From the NCBI RefSeq assembly GCF_035294505.1, contig NZ_DATGKU010000182.1:32900-96899 (forward strand): a DNA stretch of 64,000 bases, written 5' to 3'. Source of the DNA: Chthonomonas sp035294505 (GTDB taxonomy: Bacteria > Armatimonadota > Chthonomonadetes > Chthonomonadales > Chthonomonadaceae). Each line of letters opens with the position of its first letter. Position 1 is the first letter of the stretch. The notes under the pieces are model-generated. The model saw only the letters and a list, made by a program, of their open reading frames with translations, was not told where the DNA came from and searched no databases. The position numbers were made by a program, and so were the translations under genes. This document shows positions 61,440-64,000 of this stretch, piece by piece.

Positions 61440-62057
61440 CTAAGGGCTGGGAGGTTGTTGGCCCAACATGCCGAGGATGCGCCGCACATAGTTCTGTGTT
61501 TCCGGATAGGGAGGGATGCCGTTGTACTTCTGAACCGCGTGGGCGCCCGCGTTGTAGGCCGCGAGGGCTAAAGGCAGACTGCCGTTGAATTTGCGAAGCA
61601 GGCCTGCCAAAAGCCGCGTGCCGGCAGCGATGTTCTGCTCGGGGTCGAAGGGATCGGTAATGCCAAACTCCTGTACCTCTTCCGGCATGAGTTGCATCAG
61701 ACCCATTGCTCCCTTATTGGAGACCTCTTTCGGATTACCGTCCGATTCCTGTGCGATAACGGCACGAACGAGGTCGGGGGAGAGACCGTTAAGGGCCGCA
61801 TATTTGTTGATAAGCCCCTCGATGTAGGGGGCGAAATGGGGCGCTGTGGGGGCCGAGTTGGCGAGAGTGGCCTGCAAAGTTAGAGGAAACGGGGTGATCG
61901 GCGTTGAGGGCGGACCTGCCGGAGTCGTTAAACCCGAAAGGGCACTGGGCGCCGGAGCCGATGCAACGGCCGATGGGGAAGGGGGATCGGTGAGCATCTG
62001 TAGACGGCTTTCGATCTGCTGGACTCGGGCCAGAACGGCTTCCAAATGGCTCATCAT
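61440..62057 (-). CDS. Lytic transglycosylase (SLT domain)
   Basis: The 205-residue protein has a short N-terminal helical and Pro/Ala-rich region, then an SLT lysozyme-like domain. Its features are catalytic Glu in A-Q-E-S-D-G-N, G-A-M-G-L-M-Q-L-M-P and A-L-A-A-Y-N-A-G. It cleaves peptidoglycan, here probably to admit the flagellar rod or for local remodelling. No signal peptide is obvious, so export could be by the flagellar system. Two adjacent ATGs (62057 and 62054) occur; AGGAGG lies eleven bases before the first. It begins three bases after the fliJ stop. Confidence 0.82.
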   Translation of the reverse strand: MMSHLEAVLARVQQIESRLQMLTDPPSPSAVASAPAPSALSGLTTPAGPPSTPITPFPLTLQATLANSAPTAPHFAPYIEGLINKYAALNGLSPDLVRAVIAQESDGNPKEVSNKGAMGLMQLMPEEVQEFGITDPFDPEQNIAAGTRLLAGLLRKFNGSLPLALAAYNAGAHAVQKYNGIPPYPETQNYVRRILGMLGQQPPSP

Positions 62058-62060
62058 AAT

Positions 62061-62543
62061 TTAGGCAGCCTCCTCCTGATGGGTTGGCGGCGAGAGGGGA
62101 TGCGTAAGGTTATGCCGCATGACGGCGAGGTCGTCTATCGTCTTCTGTTCAAGCTGAAGAAGTAGCATCTTGTAGTTGGTTAGCTCCTTATTGTAAAGCT
62201 TTTCGACCACCTCACGGGCGCGACGGGCTTCTACGAGAGCCGTCCGCTTTTCGTCCACCACGATCTGAGCGGCATCGAGCCTGCGCTGCTGCTCTTCCAT
62301 CGCCGCCTGAAGCGTTTGAAGGTATCGCTCTCGGTCGGCGATGGAGGCTGCGTCGAAACGCTCGCCGGGAAGGGCGCCTGGGCGAAGCGCCAACGTTTGA
62401 TCAAATTCAGCGCGCAGTTGGTTAAAGCGTGCCTGAGCAAGCGCCAGTCGCCCCTGGGCGGCGGTAAACTCCTGCTCGCGCAGTTGCTCTATTGTGTGAC
62501 GGTAGTTTAAAAGGGTCTGTAAGCGAAACTTAAAGCGTCGCAT
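62061..62543 (-). CDS. fliJ: Flagellar protein FliJ
   Basis: The 160-residue product is a long two-helix coiled coil (F-K-F-R-L-Q-T-L-L at the start, repeated heptads with E/R/Q-rich faces), typical of FliJ. FliJ links the FliI/FliH ATPase to the export gate. fliI is not visible upstream on this strand, so the main flagellar operon is elsewhere and this is a split cluster. No convincing ribosome site precedes the ATG at 62543. Assignment rests on helix pattern and on the adjacent transglycosylase and MotE-like genes. Confidence 0.75.
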   Translation of the reverse strand: MRRFKFRLQTLLNYRHTIEQLREQEFTAAQGRLALAQARFNQLRAEFDQTLALRPGALPGERFDAASIADRERYLQTLQAAMEEQQRRLDAAQIVVDEKRTALVEARRAREVVEKLYNKELTNYKMLLLQLEQKTIDDLAVMRHNLTHPLSPPTHQEEAA

Positions 62544-62858
62544 AGTGTAAAAAATGACGGTACGAAGGCCTATTCAGAAAAATGTTGCTGAAAACAGCCT
62601 CGTTTTAGAATTATCGGCGCGTTTATTGCGTAAAATTAGGATGGAGGTTCGTTGGAACGGTTGTAGCCTAACGAAAAAGCAGGCCGTTCCACGCAGCTAC
62701 CTCCTAACGATCTGCTTCTCCTAGACCCGTCTCACGCATTCGCCGACCTCGTAAGCTACTACGGCATACAACAGGTGTTTTCTTCTATGTGGCTTCCGTG
62801 TGCTTTGACTAACCGGAGAGATAGACTGTTTGCCAACATTGTAGGAGGAAGAAAACCA
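62544..62858. other. Intergenic region between fliJ and the clp gene
   Basis: About 315 bases separate the divergent genes. A TTGACT hexamer occurs near 62796 but without a convincing -10 at 16-18 bases, and no CIRCE element or complete CtsR box was found. No gene or RNA is supported. Confidence 0.4.
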
Positions 62859-64000
62859 TGGCGACAAGACTGTGCGATGTGTGCGGGATTCGACCGGCCA
62901 CGGTGCGGGTGCGCGTTCGGCGTGACGGTCGTGAAACCTACATGAACCTCTGTGAGGCCGACTATGCGCGGTTTCGGCAACGCGAGCAGAGGTACTATTC
63001 TCCCTTTGAATCGCTTTTCGGGCGTGGGTTGTTTGAGGAGTTCGAGGATATCCTTAGCTCTTTGCGCTCTCCAGAGGCGGACTGGCCCCTCGGAGGTCGA
63101 GTGCCCACAACGTCTTCGGATGACCGCAATGCGGTGGACATCTCCCGCTATTTCAGCGAGCAGACCAAGGAGCTGCTGCAAGAGGCTGCCGAAAAGGCTG
63201 CCGAGTGGGGCCAGCCGGAGGTGGATACGGAGCATCTGCTCTATGTTTTAGCGGATAACGAGGTGGCGCAGGCCATCTTCAAGCAGTTTCGCATCTCCCC
63301 GGCCGATGTAAAGGGCTATCTGGAGCACAACGCACCCCGCAATGAGAAGCCCTTTGAGGGCAAGGAGCTAGGCGTCTCTCCCCGCGTGAAGAGCGCTCTG
63401 GAGCAGGCGTTCATCGCCTCTCAAGAGCTTGGCCACAGCTATGTAGGGCCAGAGCACCTGCTGATCGGCTTGCTGATGGAGCAGGATGGCATCGCCGGCG
63501 ACCTGTTGCGCAAATACGGCCTTACTCCTCAGGCATTGCGCCAGCAAACGGTGAAGATCGTGGGGCAGGGCGCAGAAGAGGGCAAGGTAGAGACCCCGAG
63601 CAACACCCCTCATCTCGATAAGTATTCGCGTGACCTTACCCAATTGGCGCGTCAGGGCAAACTCGATCCCGTGATCGGCCGCTCTAAAGAGATCGAGACC
63701 ACCATCGAGATTCTAGCCCGGCGCAAGAAGAACAATCCGGTGCTTATCGGGGAGCCTGGTGTGGGCAAAACCGCTATTGTAGAGGGGCTTGCACAGCGTA
63801 TCGTCAATCATGAGGTGCCGGAGGTTTTGCGCGATAAACGCCTGGTGGAGCTGAATGTGAACTCCCTTATTGCCGGCTCGAAATATCGTGGCGAGTTTGA
63901 GGAGCGCATCAAGCAGGTGCTTGACGAGATCACCGCCCACTCCAACGAGATCATTCTCTTCATTGACGAGCTGCATACCATCGTTGGAGCCGGTTCTACT
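62859..64000 (+). CDS. ClpE-like Clp protease ATPase subunit (runs off the window)
   Basis: ATG 62859 follows GGAGGA by eight bases. The visible 380 residues begin with a zinc-finger-like segment (C-D-V-C-G near residues 6-10, then L-C-E-A-D-Y), resembling the ClpE N-terminus but with Asp where the fourth Cys is expected. Two Clp-N repeats follow (E-Q-T-K-E-L-L-Q-E-A, then V-K-S-A-L-E-Q-A), then the first AAA+ module with Walker A G-E-P-G-V-G-K-T and Walker B I-I-L-F-I-D-E-L. It unfolds substrates for ClpP. The reading frame is open at base 64000, so it is cut by the window. Confidence 0.9.

Overview
The window is a bacterial chromosome segment of moderately high GC with dense coding, frequent GTG/TTG starts and AGGAGG-type ribosome sites. 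It has no rRNA, no tRNA and no recognisable transposase. The gene complement (several Gfo/Idh/MocA oxidoreductases, very large secreted beta-propeller proteins, a FecR/Trp-rich envelope protein, an isolated dnaA, a split flagellar mini-cluster and a ClpE-like unfoldase) is compatible with an Armatimonadota organism such as Chthonomonas. That placement is from memory of gene content and was not tested by alignment. Layout: 1-13.6 kb is a plus-strand operon of three very large, probably exported proteins; the first is cut by the window edge. 13.6-20.7 kb alternates single metabolic genes (O-methyltransferase-like, six-hairpin-toroid protein, Sm-like small protein, creatininase family, acyl-CoA synthetase) with three intergenic islands made of the same mosaic palindromic repeats (six copies of one 26-base core, inverted in the middle island). 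20.7-26.4 kb is a minus-strand efflux operon (ArsR regulator, membrane fusion protein, RND pump with a His-rich N-terminus, DUF2892 membrane protein). 26.4-31 kb holds a cyclase/NB-ARC/TPR signalling protein and a sugar-type oxidoreductase. 31-35.2 kb is a plus-strand DNA-repair group: endonuclease V, a small ORF broken by an in-frame TAG, and an AddB-like protein whose nuclease motif lacks the catalytic lysine. 35.2-43.7 kb carries a two-component system, a YVTN propeller protein and envelope genes (FecR/DUF6600, a small exported protein, AMIN-amidase). 43.7-47.6 kb is cysH, a purine permease, thymidine kinase and a hydrolase. 47.9-57.7 kb has dnaA, Ppx/GppA, a zinc alcohol dehydrogenase, a Dus enzyme, a second Gfo/Idh/MocA oxidoreductase, a DUF2325-like coiled-coil protein and xylose isomerase, with a strong bidirectional terminator between the last two. 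57.9-60.7 kb has a TPR peptide, a VOC protein and a small type II restriction-modification pair whose endonuclease sits behind a duplicated copy of the VOC promoter. 60.8-64 kb holds a flagellar-type group (FliJ, lytic transglycosylase, MotE-like) and the start of a ClpE-like Clp ATPase that runs off the window. The observations most worth following up are the giant exported-protein operon, the restriction gene placed behind a duplicated promoter, the TAG-interrupted ORF with ATGA overlap to an AddB-like protein with a degenerate nuclease site, the mosaic repeats, and the Sm-like gene with a palindromic leader.
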